From positions 90,530,027 through 90,594,026 of the forward strand of contig NC_083602.1 in the NCBI RefSeq assembly GCF_029168945.1: a stretch of DNA of 64,000 nt, in the 5' to 3' direction. How positions within the stretch are numbered: position 1 is the first letter of the stretch; every line of letters begins with the position of its first letter. This stretch comes from Cannabis sativa. Taxonomy: Eukaryota > Streptophyta > Magnoliopsida > Rosales > Cannabaceae. The notes under the pieces are model-generated. The model was given only the letters and a program-made list of their open reading frames with translations. It was not told the origin of the DNA and ran no database searches. Of this stretch, positions 12,121 to 24,699 are shown one piece after another. The position numbers were made by a program, and so were the translations under genes.

Positions 12121-12153
12121 TAATTTCGCCGCAAATCTGCTCTCTAATTTATA

Positions 12154-14180
12154 AAAAAAATTTTAAAAACAAAAAATTACAAAAATACGTTCTAATTAGA
12201 ATTTTTAATATTATTTTACGGTTTTTTAGATTTTAATTACATAGAATAATGTTTATTTTGTGTGTTTTTTTTTATTTTGTTGTTGATTTTTTCTTATTTG
12301 TATATTATTTTTTATGTTTTTGTATTTTTATTACTTTCATATAGTTTTCTTATTATTTTTGTGTGTTTTTATAACATACCGTGAAAATGTAAAAATAAAA
12401 AAAATTGAATGTAAAGATGTAAAATTTTTACAAAGATTAGTATTTTATGTAATTATCATTTTTTTTTCTTTTTTATTTTATAGATATTATCAAAATTTTA
12501 GGGAAAATTACACTACTATTTTTTGTAAATTTTTTACAGTTTTACGCTCATTTTTTTTATATATATTTTTACCATATTCTATAAAAACACACACAAAAAA
12601 AAAAAAAGAAGAAGAAAACTATATGAAAGTAATTAAAAAAAAACAACGTAAATAATAATATAAAAATAACAAAAAATTAACAATAAAATAATAAGAGTAT
12701 AATATAAAAGTATATAAAAAAACCGTATTTGATGTAAATAAAATCTTAAAAACTGTACAATTGTATTTTTTTAATTTTCTTTTTATTATTATAGAGTTTT
12801 CTTGAAATAATTCCAAAATTTTATTACATGTGGGTTAAAATTAGTAGCTATCACCTTATAAATTCTACAAATCACTTTCACATGATATGAACCACTCTTT
12901 CGTTTTGTATTTTATTTTAGATTAATGATATATGTACACATATATACTAAAAATTGGATTTGATTATAAATCAGATTCACTCTCAATCAAATTGAAGAAT
13001 CATAATCATAATAAGCTAAGTTGTCTACTATTGAGATTATTAGATTAAAGGAGTACGATTGGGTATATGTCAAAATTTGAGAACACACTTTGATAAATAT
13101 CAAAGTTTAAGGAACACAATTTAGTACAGCAACAATCGTCACGTTATTAAAATTGAACGGAATTGAAAAGAAAGCGTTGAATCAAACAATCTCAATAGTT
13201 TAGAAAAAATTTTAACGATGTAAAAAATTTATGAGAAATAATTTTGTAAATGTCAAAATTTAGAACATAAAATTCTTAATTAGCCTTAATTAAAACACGA
13301 CTAGGCCAGACCAAGCAAAAATTGGCACAAGCCAGTCCCAACAATTGAATGATACAACACCATTATTACAAATAAAACACAAACAAAGCAACAACTAAAT
13401 AGAAAACAAGAAAAGAAAAGAGGCAAAATAACACCGAAAGTCCCATGAACACCGACACTACTATCAAGCTGAGAATCCACCTTGACACGCTACAACCAAA
13501 ACACACCAATAGCCCGAGCCACCTGAGCACCCTAGAAACCAAAAGAACCCGAGAAAACCCACTCCTGAAATTAACAACCATAAAGCCCCAAGACGCCAAC
13601 CACTTGAGAAACCACGCAATGAATCAAAGGAAGACCTAAAATAAAGGAGAGACCCCCTCGATAAAACGTCACCAAAGTTGACATGGAAGAGGCAAAACAT
13701 CTCGATCGATCGATGAAACTCCAACCAAAAGAAGAACCCTAGAGACTATGTCTAAAGTTTTACAATAACCATGCCATTTTTACTCTTTAGACAAAGTATA
13801 AAATGTGAAAAGATGTAACTAAGCATTCATAAAAACTTAAAAAGACATTTGCCAAACTCACTTTGAAATTGTTTTTCTCATTCATTCTAACACTACATTT
13901 GTTCACAAATAAATAAATAAATAAATATGCATATAACACATAACGAAACTAGAAATTAATACCTTTTTGTAAAAATAAAATAATAATAACAAAAAAAAAA
14001 TTCCACAGCTAACATCAAAGATATGTAAGAAAAAATATATGGACAAACCTTCTTTTTACACAAAGAGATAATATATAATATACTTATATATCTATATCTA
14101 TATATATAGATTATAGAGAATGATACTTTCTACATTTACAGGGGCTATATGTATATATATTATATGAACAATATATATAT
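12154..14180. other. AT-rich spacer and hexokinase 3' flank
   Basis: No coding region is supported. About 12960-13300 holds a degenerate repeat with phrases such as atgtcaaaatttgagaac, related in style to 43100-43290. The last few hundred bases, with TA-rich runs at 14070-14180, are likely the hexokinase 3' untranslated region. Confidence 0.5.
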
Positions 14181-17100
14181 TTATAGCAACTGTACTCTAT
14201 CCACAGGTTGTTGTTGTTGTTGTTGTTGTAGTGATGAATGTGAATTTGTTGCAGCAAGGAGAGCTGCTCCAATGCCTGATCCATCTTCTGTTACTTTGAG
14301 AATCACATGTTGGGCAACTTCTTCTCCTAGTATTTCAGACAAGGCTTCATTCAAGTACTCTCTAAACATTGTATAGCTTGTGTATAAACTCCCTTCCACC
14401 GCCACCACCGTTCTCTTCATTTTGTTATCGCTTCTCCTTCCACCTGTTAGGCCCCCACTCCCATCTCTACCAATCTTTTTTAAGATGCCCGCGATTCCAG
14501 CAGCAGCCAGTCTTGCTGCCCTTCTGGTAATCACGTCGCATACTTTGACTACGAGCTTTCGAACCTTTAATGGGATGTCGGGAATCTGAAATAGGAATGA
14601 TAATCAGAAAATCAGTGTTATTTTACTTGATATTGTAGGGAAATGGAAAAAGGAGAAAGATTTACCTCTAAGATTTCTCGTAAGATTTTTCCCACTTCTC
14701 TCAAATCGGGAGAGTCGTCTTCATGCATTGCAGCCATTAACGGCGTCCTGAAAATACAAGTGGAAAGAATGTAAGTAAGACTGTTACTCGGTTAAACATT
14801 TATGAACGCTTTTAGAAACTTCCTAAGGAGAGAGATCTTTCCTTCAATATGTTTGATAGGAAGGACGGAAAGTAGGATGGACGGGGAAAATATGATCGAG
14901 GGAGAGTTCAGGAAAGATGGAGAGAAAGTTAATTATTAAAATTACCATAAAGATTTTTGAAGGGTAATTTTACTATTTGATATATTTACTTTGTTTTTTG
15001 GAAGGATTAAATTTTCGGGATTCGGAGGGAGAAGGTAGACCCCTCCAACTCTCTTCTCTCGCCTACCAAACAATGGATTTCATCTCTCCTTTCTACCAAA
15101 CATAGTGTAAAGTCACAAGAGTAATATTTTATATCTATTTGAATCTATATTTATAACATCAAATGTACAAATAGTAGAGCAATAATGATTTAAGAATAGA
15201 GACCCCAACTCCATCTCATCACTTAGTTGTCCTTGCAAACTTTACAATAATATCTATAAAAATGACAACACCAAATAAGTTCAACACATTATTTTGTTTT
15301 ATGTTTTGAGATGGATTAAGGAATAAAGAAACCATTTTTGGACACATCCACTTCTGGGATTTCTAGTTGGTAGTTACTATAATATGAGCAATGAAAAAGG
15401 GAAACTCACCTTAAGATGAAGGGCACTGATAATCTGGAAGAAACAGATCCAAAAATATCCGTTTCTTGTGACATTCGAAGAATTACTCTTCTCACAATGT
15501 CACCCAAATACATTCCCGATATCAGTTTTTCGAAGCCCTGCAGAGAATTTATCAGCAATATGATATTTCCATAGTAATACTAATTATTAAGTGTCAGCAA
15601 TATAACATCTTTACCTGATCGTTTGGGTTAGGGCTATCAGCATCTAGATCAATATCGTAAGTTGTTCTTGGTAAATGAGACGACCAAAAATTCCCCCATT
15701 CCATGTTTACAACCTAAAAATTAAAGGGGAAGTGAGTAGCGAATGGTACTTGAGTAAAAATCATTTTTCGGAAGAAAAACACGAGAAAAATACCATGGCT
15801 CCTGAAGTTGTAAAAAGCCCTTGACATTTTATGATCGCATCTGTTCGTTCCAAATAACAGGCATTTGTACCTGTCCCGATTATCACTGCAGCAACAGTGT
15901 CTGCGTCATGATAATGTCCTAGAGCTAAAGTTCCAACGGTATCATTGACCTATTTAAACAAACATAAACATTAACCGATACATAATTAACCGAAGGTTAG
16001 GAAAAACAAAACATAGCTAGAAGACATCTTCGAGCACGAACTTAGAACAAGAATAAAAAACCATATATAGAAAGGGCAACTAGTTGAAAATGCTAATAGG
16101 AAGAACATGTTAGAAAATCTATGTAGACTTATTTACGACTGCTTCTGCTTTCATTACATAGCGAAAAGATGTTACATCATAGTATCATACCAGTGCCACC
16201 ACCCTCATATTTAGACCTTGTCTGCTCAATGCCTGCTCTAGACATCCCGCGACCTCCTTTCCAACCTAACAGCATGTTGCAGAATGAACAAAATCAAGAG
16301 AGGAAATGGGATTAATCATATGATTTCTTCGGAATCTAAAAACAATACTACAAAGCATCAACAGATTGGTTCCAGAGATTGCTTTCTGATAAGACTACCC
16401 CTTTGTGTAAAAGGGTTTGTTGATACTTAAGGCATGGACATGATCAATACAATGCAAAAATACCGAAACTCACCATATCTGGAATAACAAATCCTTTTGT
16501 CCATTTAATTAAGATGCCAGAAGAAACTGAAGATTGTTTCACAGGAAAAGAGAAAGTAAATCCAAGATCCCTGTCTCTATCCCGTGAAGTATTAATACCA
16601 TCTTCTTCACTTTCAACAAATTCAACTAATGACAATGCAATAAAATCGAAGAGATCCTACATTGCAATAAAAACGCGTTAGTACACAACAAAGCAAACAT
16701 GATAAGCTCGGAAACATCACAAACAACGGTTAAACTCACCTGACTCGTGCTTGTCATTAATTCTGGGGGAATAGGTCGTCGATCCACATCATGACCCAAT
16801 ATAGAGGATCTTGTACCTCCTAACTGAACCCGCAAGACCCTAAAATTAGTACCCCCAAGATCTAGAGCATAATAAGTTCCCTTTTCACTCCTGACCCAAA
16901 AATAATTAAGAACAAAACAAAACAAAAATCAACCTCAAATATAAGCTACAACTAATGCAAGTATTATTAAGATGCATAAAATAGGAAGAATCGAGCACGT
17001 AATCCTGATTCACTGGCAATAAATGAAAAAATACTAAAACATATCGGCGAATCCTGCCACGTGTTAATACCGAAAAAACAATGCCAAGTATAAAACTCCC

Positions 17101-18192
17101 TAAGACTTATAGTTTATAGCTTAATCAAAATCTGCAATGTCTGCAAATGGTCATGGGCTTGTGGTGAAAACTAGTACTTAATAAACAATGATCCACAATA
17201 TCACCAATACAAAATTTACACACACAACTTTAAGAAAAACCCAAACAGATTCCAATTTTCATATAATATAAACAATCATCAACATGAAAAACAATAGAAA
17301 AAGATAACCAGAAATAGCAAATGGAATCCAAAACACACTTGCACAAGACTTCTAGCTCACTCAAAAGTCACATGATAAAGGAAAGGAATAAAACATAGAA
17401 CACCTCAAGATTCTACAAACCATATTTTCAGAGCTTTAAAAAACATATTCCCAAATTAAAATCAATGAAATGCTTAATACATCATAATCCCAAACCGAAA
17501 CAAAAGAGTGTATTAGTAAATAAATGGATTATAAATTGAAAAGTGAGTAAAACCCCCTTTAAACCAATACCAATGCCAAAAATCTCATAACACAAAAATG
17601 GAATGTCTTTAACTTTAGTAAAAAAAAAACACTGTAATATATGCTCATAATGGTCAAAACAACTGTAACTAAAGAAAGAAGAAATGAAAAAAGCTGTGTA
17701 TACTAAAAACCAAGAAGAAAAAAACGATCCTAACAATGAAAACACAAACAAGGAAAAATCAAATTACATGTTCAAAATGAAAAGATAAATCCTAGTCAAT
17801 ATACAGACACAGACACACTACTGCCACAAAAGACAATCGAACAGAAACCCATTTTCGAAAGAACACATAATGTCGGCTTAAACCGAAAAGAAACGAAGAA
17901 AAAAACGAAATTTCGATTACCCATTAGGAAGATTTTCAACGAAAGTGAGCAACATTTTGAGCTTCGAACCACCTTCGGAGGCTAACCCAGCGTGCATCTC
18001 AACCGCCATAGCATCAACCACTTGCTTTAATCTTCCAACGGTTGTATCACAGCTCTCTTCTAACTCTCTCAACACACCCAAAACTTTCTTCCACTTTCTC
18101 TTACTCTTAACTCTCCGACCCACAACCACCGCCGCCACCGCACACGCCGCCGCAGCAACGGTTAAAGCCAAACCCACCACTACTTTCCCCAT
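14181..18192 (-). CDS. Hexokinase, HKL1-like type B (9 coding exons)
   Basis: Exons 18192-17921, 16890-16740, 16656-16474, 16265-16191, 15949-15794, 15713-15615, 15537-15410, 14747-14666 and 14585-14181 join in frame to about 516 residues; nine exons is normal for plant hexokinases. It would phosphorylate glucose using ATP. An N-terminal hydrophobic anchor (residues ~4-24) precedes [11 protein letters not shown], as in type B enzymes attached to the outer mitochondrial membrane. Phosphate 1 DLGGTNFR is at 101-108, the sugar loop is [26 protein letters not shown] (split over ~172-195), and catalytic Asp is D230 in VNDTVG. The C-terminal adenosine region has the [14 protein letters not shown] insertion seen in Arabidopsis HKL1, and a QQQQQQQ run lies near the C-terminus. 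MGKVVVG is the first in-frame ATG although the frame is open upstream. Confidence 0.92.
14850..15105. repeat. Possible MITE in a hexokinase intron
   Basis: This lies within the intron 14748-15409. The left end tatgtttgataggaagg and the inverted right end tatgtttggtagaaagg are similar, with purine-rich interior sequence next to each end. No clear target duplication was found, so this is a weak call. A related purine-rich stretch is at about 38895-39010. Confidence 0.4.
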
Positions 18193-18530
18193 CGACTCCT
18201 CTCTCAGAAGAAAAAGAAGAAGAAGTCTCCGCCGCCTGCGATTAATCACACCATCAAACGACGCCGTTTCGACCACCCTCCTCGTACTCTCGCCGAACGC
18301 CGCCGTTTCACCATACACGACGTCCCCCCTCGTCTTATCCTCTCTCTCTCTCTCTCTTTCTCTCTTTCTTGGTGTATGGTGAGAAAGAGAAAGTGTAGTA
18401 AGGAACGACACAGTAGTTGGCCGGCGTTGGATTTTCCGGCAGGTCTTTCTCGCCGTTAAAGTGTTGTCCTTTTTTATTTTTGTGTGGAGAGAGAAAGGTC
18501 TTTGGGCATTGGAAAGCGAAATGGTGGGTA

Positions 18531-18538
18531 CTTATATA
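18531..18538 (-). promoter_or_regulatory. Candidate TATA box of the hexokinase gene
   Basis: On the minus strand the octamer reads TATATAAG, about 340 bp upstream of the start codon. A (CT)n pyrimidine tract (about 18339-18368) lies in the presumed leader. Position and sequence are reasonable for a plant core promoter, but the site is unproven. Confidence 0.4.
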
Positions 18539-18559
18539 CCACTTGAAATGACCAAAATA

Positions 18560-20441
18560 CCCCTTTCTTTGTTTTTGGGTCCAATTTTTATTTTTAGGGT
18601 ATTTTTTATAAATTGCAAACTGCTATTACACTCTCTAAGTTAATTTTTAGGCTCAAAATTATATGTTGTATTTTTTTAATTTCATTTATTGTAGTTATAG
18701 TGCTATTTATATAAATTTTAATTTTTTTTTGAATATTTTATAATACTAAAAAAACTTCAAATATATTTTCTAGACTGTAAACTATTTGAAGTTTTTCAAA
18801 ATTTTACAAGAGTAATGTTCTAAGTATAACGACGACTGTTATAAGAAAAAATTTAGAAAAAAAATATTCCGACATGTGTTTTTAGATGCCGAGATTGACT
18901 AAAAAGTTACAATAGATACTTCCAAACACACTCTTGATATAATTATGTATATTATAGTAATTTAAGATATTGTGTAAAATTTTAAAAAATTTAGAAGAGA
19001 AGTACTATAATTTAACTTTTTTAGTCAACTTCCATGCTCAAAATCACATACTGAAATATCTTTTTTTCACAACGATATTTGTTATAGTAATAATATCATC
19101 TTTGTAAATTTTTTTAAAAAAATTCAAATATTTACAGTATTGTAAATACAATTCTTGATATTTTAGTTTACCGTGTGTGATCAAAAAACTTTAAACTTAT
19201 TTTTGACATTATAAATATTCGATTTTTTTAAAAAAAAATTTACATGAATGATGTTCAAACTATAACAAATACATTCATGATTTTTTTTAAAAAAAAATTA
19301 TTTCGGTGTTTTCAAGCACATAGATTAATTTAGAAGTTGTAATATGAGATTGAGTGTAACATTTCTCATTTAGAATAATTTAAAAATATAAAAAAATAGG
19401 GATTTTTTTATTTCTACACTTTAAAATAATTTTTTTTTTTTTGTATTTTTACGGAATTCTATATAAAAACCCTTTGGTGAAGTGATATTATTTTACTATC
19501 ATTTTGGGATAACATGTGAGCTTCAATTATTTGTAACAAGAAGAGTTAATGAGGTCGAATTATTTTAAAAAATAAATTTATTTACATTCTTTAAATTTTT
19601 GTAGAGGATATTACCGTTTTGATGTATTAGCCTTAAGAAAAAGTTGAGCTTTACTTTTTATGGGAAAGGTGTAGACTTTACAAATGGTATTTATATTTTT
19701 ATTATTAATAATTCTTTTTTTTTTTTCCTTTTTTCTTTTTGACTCATTGATTAAGACATTCCAATTAGAGGAGTTTCATTTGTGGAATTTTGCAAGAGAT
19801 AACATATTACTAAAAGTAGAAAGTTTTGTACAAAATTACTATTTAGTTTCTTATTATTAAACATTTGATTTGACTTATCTTCTCACTCATACTTACTTAC
19901 TTAACATGATTTTATGGGTTTTGCTTGTTGAAACTTTGTATGTGTGTTGAAATTTTTTAACCAACATAACAAGTAAAGTTCATTGTCATAAGACCTAAAA
20001 ATTGGTACCTTTCTTATGTTTTTGGCTTCTTGAATTGGAATTTTTCTACATATGTCTAAGTTTTGTGTCCAAATCAAAACTACTTTGACTTTTAGTTATA
20101 TTTTTTAAAAAATTAAACATTATCACAAAGTAGAGTTACATATATTAAAATACATTATGGTGCTTTTGTTTGTGTTGAGATTGTCCAAAATGATTACTTT
20201 CCAATGAAAATGTTTTAAAATTATTCAATTTTCATTCTTAATATTAATTATTAAGATAAAGCATACAAATTTTAGACCACTCGGTTACAATAACTGAAAC
20301 ACAATAATATTTATAAATTTATAATTAGTGCACGATATTTGAAAGACTTTGATAAATGAGATTTAGATTAGTGAGTACGATTATTTATATTTACACATGT
20401 TTTATATGCATGGGGTGATTAAGTTTATAAAAGAAAAATAA
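18560..20441. other. AT-rich gene-free spacer
   Basis: No gene is supported. About 18690-19330 contains several related short modules in both orientations (for example gttatagt, tttttcaaaatttt and gacatgtg), probably a decayed repeat. The same style of sequence recurs at 62690-62830. Confidence 0.5.
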
Positions 20442-20810
20442 GAGTAATTTGCGACATAAATACTTAAGTTTAACTTGTACTTGCAAATAAATATCAAAAT
20501 TTAATTTTTAGCGGTAATAATACCTAACTTATATTTCTAAAACTCTGTAGGTACCTCAACGTTAAATATCAAGTCATTATCCATGTGTCATTTTCTTATT
20601 GGTACACATAAATTATTTTTAAAAAAAAAATAAAAATTCATGACTTTGACCAACTAGGGATTGCCACGTGGCATTTTATTTAATATTTAACAAACAGGTA
20701 CCTACAGAATTCTAGAAGTATAACTTAATTATTATTGCCGTCAAAAATCAAACTTAGATATTTATTTGCAATTGAGAGCTAAACTTAGGCATTTATACCG
20801 TAAATTACTC
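20442..20810. mobile_element. Foldback MITE with GAGTAATTTGCG ends, Mutator-like
   Basis: A 369-bp palindromic element. The left terminus GAGTAATTTGCGACATAAAT matches the inverted right terminus GAGTAATTTACGGTATAAAT. The 9-bp flanks gaaaaataa and aaaaaatag agree at 7 of 9 positions. Inner arms carry ggtacct and taataataccta in inverted copies. The termini are nearly those of 47144-47435 and resemble 11554-12144. Related copies are at about 23925-24300 and 24322-24670. Confidence 0.7.
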
Positions 20811-22393
20811 AAAAAATAGTAATATAACAAATTGATTATCGCCCCCATCTTTAAAAGAAAACAAAATTATAACTTATTTTTTATGTCAGAAAAGAGAGGG
20901 AGCTACGAGTGTTGCTCCCCTCTCTGAGAGTTACGAAAACAACTCCAACCCTAAAATTTGTTTGTCATAACCCTACTCAGATGGGTTACATCTACCTTTA
21001 CAATAGGGTTCGTCATATTCTATTTGAATAACTAAATAGTATCTTCACATAGAGTCTAAAAAAATTGGTTAATCAATATGAAAATTTGTAGTTCAAAACA
21101 AAGACAGAAGGAAAAAGTCTAGAGTGGGGGCAAATTGTGAAAATGATAGTAAATTAAAACTAATTAAATAGAAATTTCTTTTTACATATTTAATATCTAT
21201 AAAAATACATATAATTTTATTTTTCTTAGGGCTAAAACCCCCATAATTTACAAGTGCCAAGCTATTTGCAACACAAAATTGAACCCAAAAATAAAATAAA
21301 GGGATGGGTGTTGTTTTCATGAAATTGAGAGGTGTAAATGGCATGAGAATAAGGCTATGATTACTAGATAGTTTTACATGTACACATTAACTTTATGTGT
21401 TATGTTGTTTTCATCTAAATTTGATGTGTAGTTATAGTCATAACAGCTACTCTCATTATCATATTCAAATTGTCCTTCACAAAATATTAAATGTGAACCA
21501 AACCTAACCAAACCCTTTCAAACCTTAATAATTATAATGAGCTTATTTTCATTAATTAATTAAATAAATTTCAAAAGGGTTCCTAAATAACAACCAAACC
21601 TTTAGGGTTGTGTGCTTTTTTTTTTCCCAATTTTTTAAGCTAAAATTTTAATAAGAAAGAAATATATAGGAGGAAATTATGATAAAATAAAATTGAGGGC
21701 TAAAATATTTAATATATAAATAAAAATAAAATAAAAACAATTTTCCATGGACTTGAGGGTATTTTAGGAAACACATAAAATAAAAACAATTTCCTAGAAA
21801 CCAAAATACAAGTTGGCTTGGCTGACCTGAATATTTCCAATCAAAACTTGTGAGGACCAACTTGCCAATTTTTAAATTGGACAAGGGTAAAATTGGAATA
21901 AAAAATGAGGGTAGGTTGGATGGAGCTTAGTGCAGCTATTATTTTAATTTTTTATTTTTTTTGCAAATAAATAAAATAAAATGTCCAATTTTTTTTAGTG
22001 AAGGCTGTAATAAATGGTGCTATATTTTCCATTTTATTCTACAAATTAATTTCATTTGATAAATGATTCCTTTAACTATATTTAATTAATTATGATGTCA
22101 TTTAATGTTGCTTATCAAATTGTGGATATAAACTAAATCAACACCTAAGTTAATAATTTTATATGAATGTTACATATCAACTATTTAAATTTTAATTATT
22201 GGTACTAAAGCTTATAGACTATTTAATATAATAAATATGTTTGTGACAAAGAAAAAAATAAATAATAATAATGTAGTACGATTTCATCTTTAATTTGATC
22301 ATTCTAAATGATTTAATTGTAAATAGTGCATTAGTAATTAATTATATGTAGTTAATCACATTATAATTAAAATTAAAACTTATAATATAGTTA
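20811..22393. other. AT-rich gene-free spacer
   Basis: Nothing is supported beyond A/T-rich sequence and short homopolymer runs. Short open frames at 21093-21344 and 21648-21884 look non-coding, with Phe/Ile/Tyr-biased composition and no family hallmarks. Confidence 0.5.
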
Positions 22394-22774
22394 CAATAGA
22401 ACCTTTATTTAAGAATACTCTATTCAAGAATAACCTCTAATTTGTTATAAAAAAATCAAGTCCTAATTTGGGCCAGTTATAAATAAGAATAACCTCTAAA
22501 TTGTAATTAGTTATACATTTTCTAAGTCATGTATTAACAAAGTATACCTCTATATAAAAATAATTACATCTTAATAAAATATATACATATATTTTGTAAA
22601 TTTATTTAGGTAAAATTAATAATTTTATTTCAAATTATAATACATGTATGAATATTATATTTACTCTAAAATAATTTTATTATGATATATTATTAATGAT
22701 TATTTCTTGTTATTATAATTACATTGATATTTTTTGGTATTTTAATTTTTTTTCTAGTGTAACTCTATTTAGTT

Positions 22775-23478
22775 TTTTTTTTTTTTTTTTTTGAGAGAAA
22801 GGGAGCCCGCTAAAAGGAGAGAAAGTCCATTAAGTCGCAGGGGTCATCGCCTATCCAAACAACAACTTCATCTAACCCTGTAGCCCAGTGTGCCAATTTG
22901 TCAGCCAAGGAATTTGCATTACGCATGATGTGGGCTATTCGAGCTGCCGGGAAGAGAGACAAAGTTTCTTTGATTTGCGAAATGAGATCACCGAAAACTG
23001 AGAGATCTTCCTTGTGATGGTGAAGGGCATCAGTGATGGATTTGCAATCCGTTTCAATGACCTGAACTAAAAAGTGTTCGTGGATGCACCAGCCGAGTGA
23101 GAGGAGAGCCTTTGCTTCAAGGGTGGCAACCGGGCCCCCGCCGTAGTAGGGCTGAGCGAGAGCGGCCACAACCAAACCTTCACTGTTTCTGATAACTCCA
23201 CCAAAGCCCACTTTTCCACCATTCTTAGGAACTGATGCATCAACATTGAGCTTGAGGAGACCATGGGCAGGGGGAATCCAAGTTGAAGGGGCAGGAACTG
23301 AACGAGTGGGACCGATGAAGCTTGGAACTGATGAGGACGCATTGTAATCTGCCAAGAAGCTCTGAGCCAGACTAGTGATAGCATGGGTTTGGTCACAAGG
23401 GAGACCTTTGAGGGCTTTGTTCCTGTTAAACCAAATAAACCAAGCAATACACAAAAAAAGTTCTACTGTATTTAGTTA
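22775..23478 (-). mobile_element. 5'-truncated LINE insertion with poly(A) tail
   Basis: About 704 bp in minus orientation, ending in a poly(A) tail (the T run at about 22773-22794) and bounded by a perfect 14-bp duplication, aactctatttagtt, at 22761-22774 and 23479-23492. A 5' truncation, poly(A) and a long variable target duplication are the signature of target-primed reverse transcription. It sits inside the older TA-flanked element 22394-23546. Confidence 0.85.
22810..23454 (-). pseudogene. LINE ORF2 C-terminal RNase H domain, open but 5'-truncated
   Basis: About 214 codons stay open. They begin inside the conserved tail of plant LINE ORF2 (AWFIWFNRNKAL) and continue through an RNase H-like RVT_3 domain. 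Counting from the first codon of the open frame, the acidic residues D72 (LNVDAS), E113 (TLEAKALL), D136 (IETDCKS) and D185 (NSLADKLAHWA) are all present. The intact frame suggests a fairly recent insertion. The reverse transcriptase and endonuclease are absent, so it is not an autonomous gene. Confidence 0.85.
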
Positions 23479-23924
23479 AACTCTATTTAGTTATAACCTT
23501 ATAATTTACTTGATCCCAATTGTATTCTTGTATAGAGGTTCTACTGTATTAACAATGTAAATATATAAAATATATAATATAGTTATAGATAATTTTTTAA
23601 GTATTTCTCCAAAAAAAAAACAAAGAGTATAAATTAGGATGTCGAATTAGGATTGTACCATTTTTTTTATACAAATATTATGGATAAATAGGATTTTTTT
23701 TTCTTCTTAATTAGATTTTTCTTGTAAAAAATTTCTTGCATTTTATTTTTTTTTTTTTGAGATAATTTATTGATGTGCACAAATTATGCATGTAATTACG
23801 AGTTTATTTAACCAACTTAAGTTAGTTATAACTAAATATAATAATTTTAAATATTTAAGCATTAATTCTAAATTACGGATACACAATCCTATATTTTATA
23901 GTGGAATAGTCGTAGATTAGTCTT

Positions 23925-24300
23925 ACATAAGGGAACTAAGTTATATTTAAGTTTAATTTTTTACGGTAATATTAGTTAAGTTATATTTTTATAGAATTTT
24001 TGTAGGTAGTTGGCCGTTAAGTGTAAGTCATTATTCACATTTTAATTTCTTATTGGTATATTTAAATGAATTTTTAAATAAAAGATAAAAGTTTAATAAC
24101 ATTCACCAATCAAGGACTGCTATGTAGCTATTGACTTAACACTTAACGGTTAGGTACCAACATAAGTTCTAAAAATATAACTTAGGTATTATTAAGATCG
24201 TTTTTTTTTTTAAATATATTATTACGATAAAAAATTAAATTTAAGTATTTATATGTAGTTGATAGTTAAATTTGAATATTTATGGTGCAAATTAATCTTA
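23925..24300. repeat. Degenerate copy of the 20.4 kb foldback family
   Basis: It shares blocks with 20442-20810: ttaagtttaattttttacgg, gtaggta, a central cttattggta and a right end whose inverse reads gattaatttgcaccataaat. The left terminus is rearranged and no target duplication was recognised. Confidence 0.55.
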
Positions 24301-24321
24301 TTTTTTTTTTTTTAAAAAAAA

Positions 24322-24670
24322 GAATAATTTGTTGCATAAATACTTAATTTTAACTCCCGATTGTAGATAAATACCTAATTTTAAATTTTGACGACAATAA
24401 TACCTAAATTATATTTCTCGAACTTCTGTAAGTACTTGACCAAATAAATGATCACGTGACAGTCCGTAATAGATTCAAGTCATTAAATTTTTATTTTTAA
24501 TCTAAATATACCAATAAAAAAATGATACGTGAATAATTAATTTACACTTATCAACTAAGTACTAATAGAAGTTACGGATATAACTTAGGTATTATTACTT
24601 TCAAAAATTAAATTTAAATATTTATCTGTAACTGAGAGTTAAACTTAAATAATTACGCTGCAAATTACTC
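24322..24670. mobile_element. Foldback MITE, third copy of the 20.4 kb family
   Basis: The left terminus GAATAATTTGTTGCATAAAT and inverted right terminus GAGTAATTTGCAGCGTAA match the 20442-20810 element. The flanks are A-rich (taaaaaaaa and aaaaaagaa), so the 9-bp duplication is ambiguous. It follows the degenerate copy at 23925-24300 almost directly. Confidence 0.6.
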
Positions 24671-24699
24671 AAAAAAGAACGATTTTGGTACATTTGGAG

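Larger units (their letters stand above)
11554..12144. mobile_element. Foldback element with mirrored 60-bp tandem arrays, Mutator-like
   Basis: A 591-bp palindromic element flanked by a perfect 9-bp duplication, taatttata, at 11545-11553 and 12145-12153. The termini are GAGCAATTTGCGGCGAAA on the left and GAGAGCAGATTTGCGGCG on the inverted right. Each arm holds three tandem copies of a 60-bp unit (left from 11572, right ending near 12119) containing ggtggcaaaacccc and atacacttaa. The centre (about 11770-11940) is a further inverted segment with gttaaatattaccg. Open frames across it are repeat artefacts. The 9-bp duplication points to Mutator-like mobilisation. Confidence 0.85.
22394..23546. 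mobile_element. TA-flanked transposon (mariner-like candidate) split by a LINE
   Basis: The left end CAATAGAACCTTTATTTAAG and the inverted right end CAGTAGAACCTCTATACAAG form terminal inverted repeats, bordered by TA on both sides (22392-22393, 23547-23548). Removing the LINE at 22775-23478 and one copy of its target duplication leaves about 435 bp without coding capacity. A TA duplication with such ends suggests a Tc1/mariner-type MITE, but the superfamily is inferred. Confidence 0.6.

Noticed and set aside
12314..12816. Small Phe/Tyr/Ile-rich open frames
   Set aside because: These frames arise from A/T-rich low-complexity DNA with no splice context, conserved motif or plausible start.
17917..18411. 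N-terminally extended hexokinase
   Set aside because: The frame is open for about 73 codons upstream of MGKVVVG, but it contains no ATG (the apparent first codon is GTG) and encodes an RE-repeat from a (CT)n leader tract.
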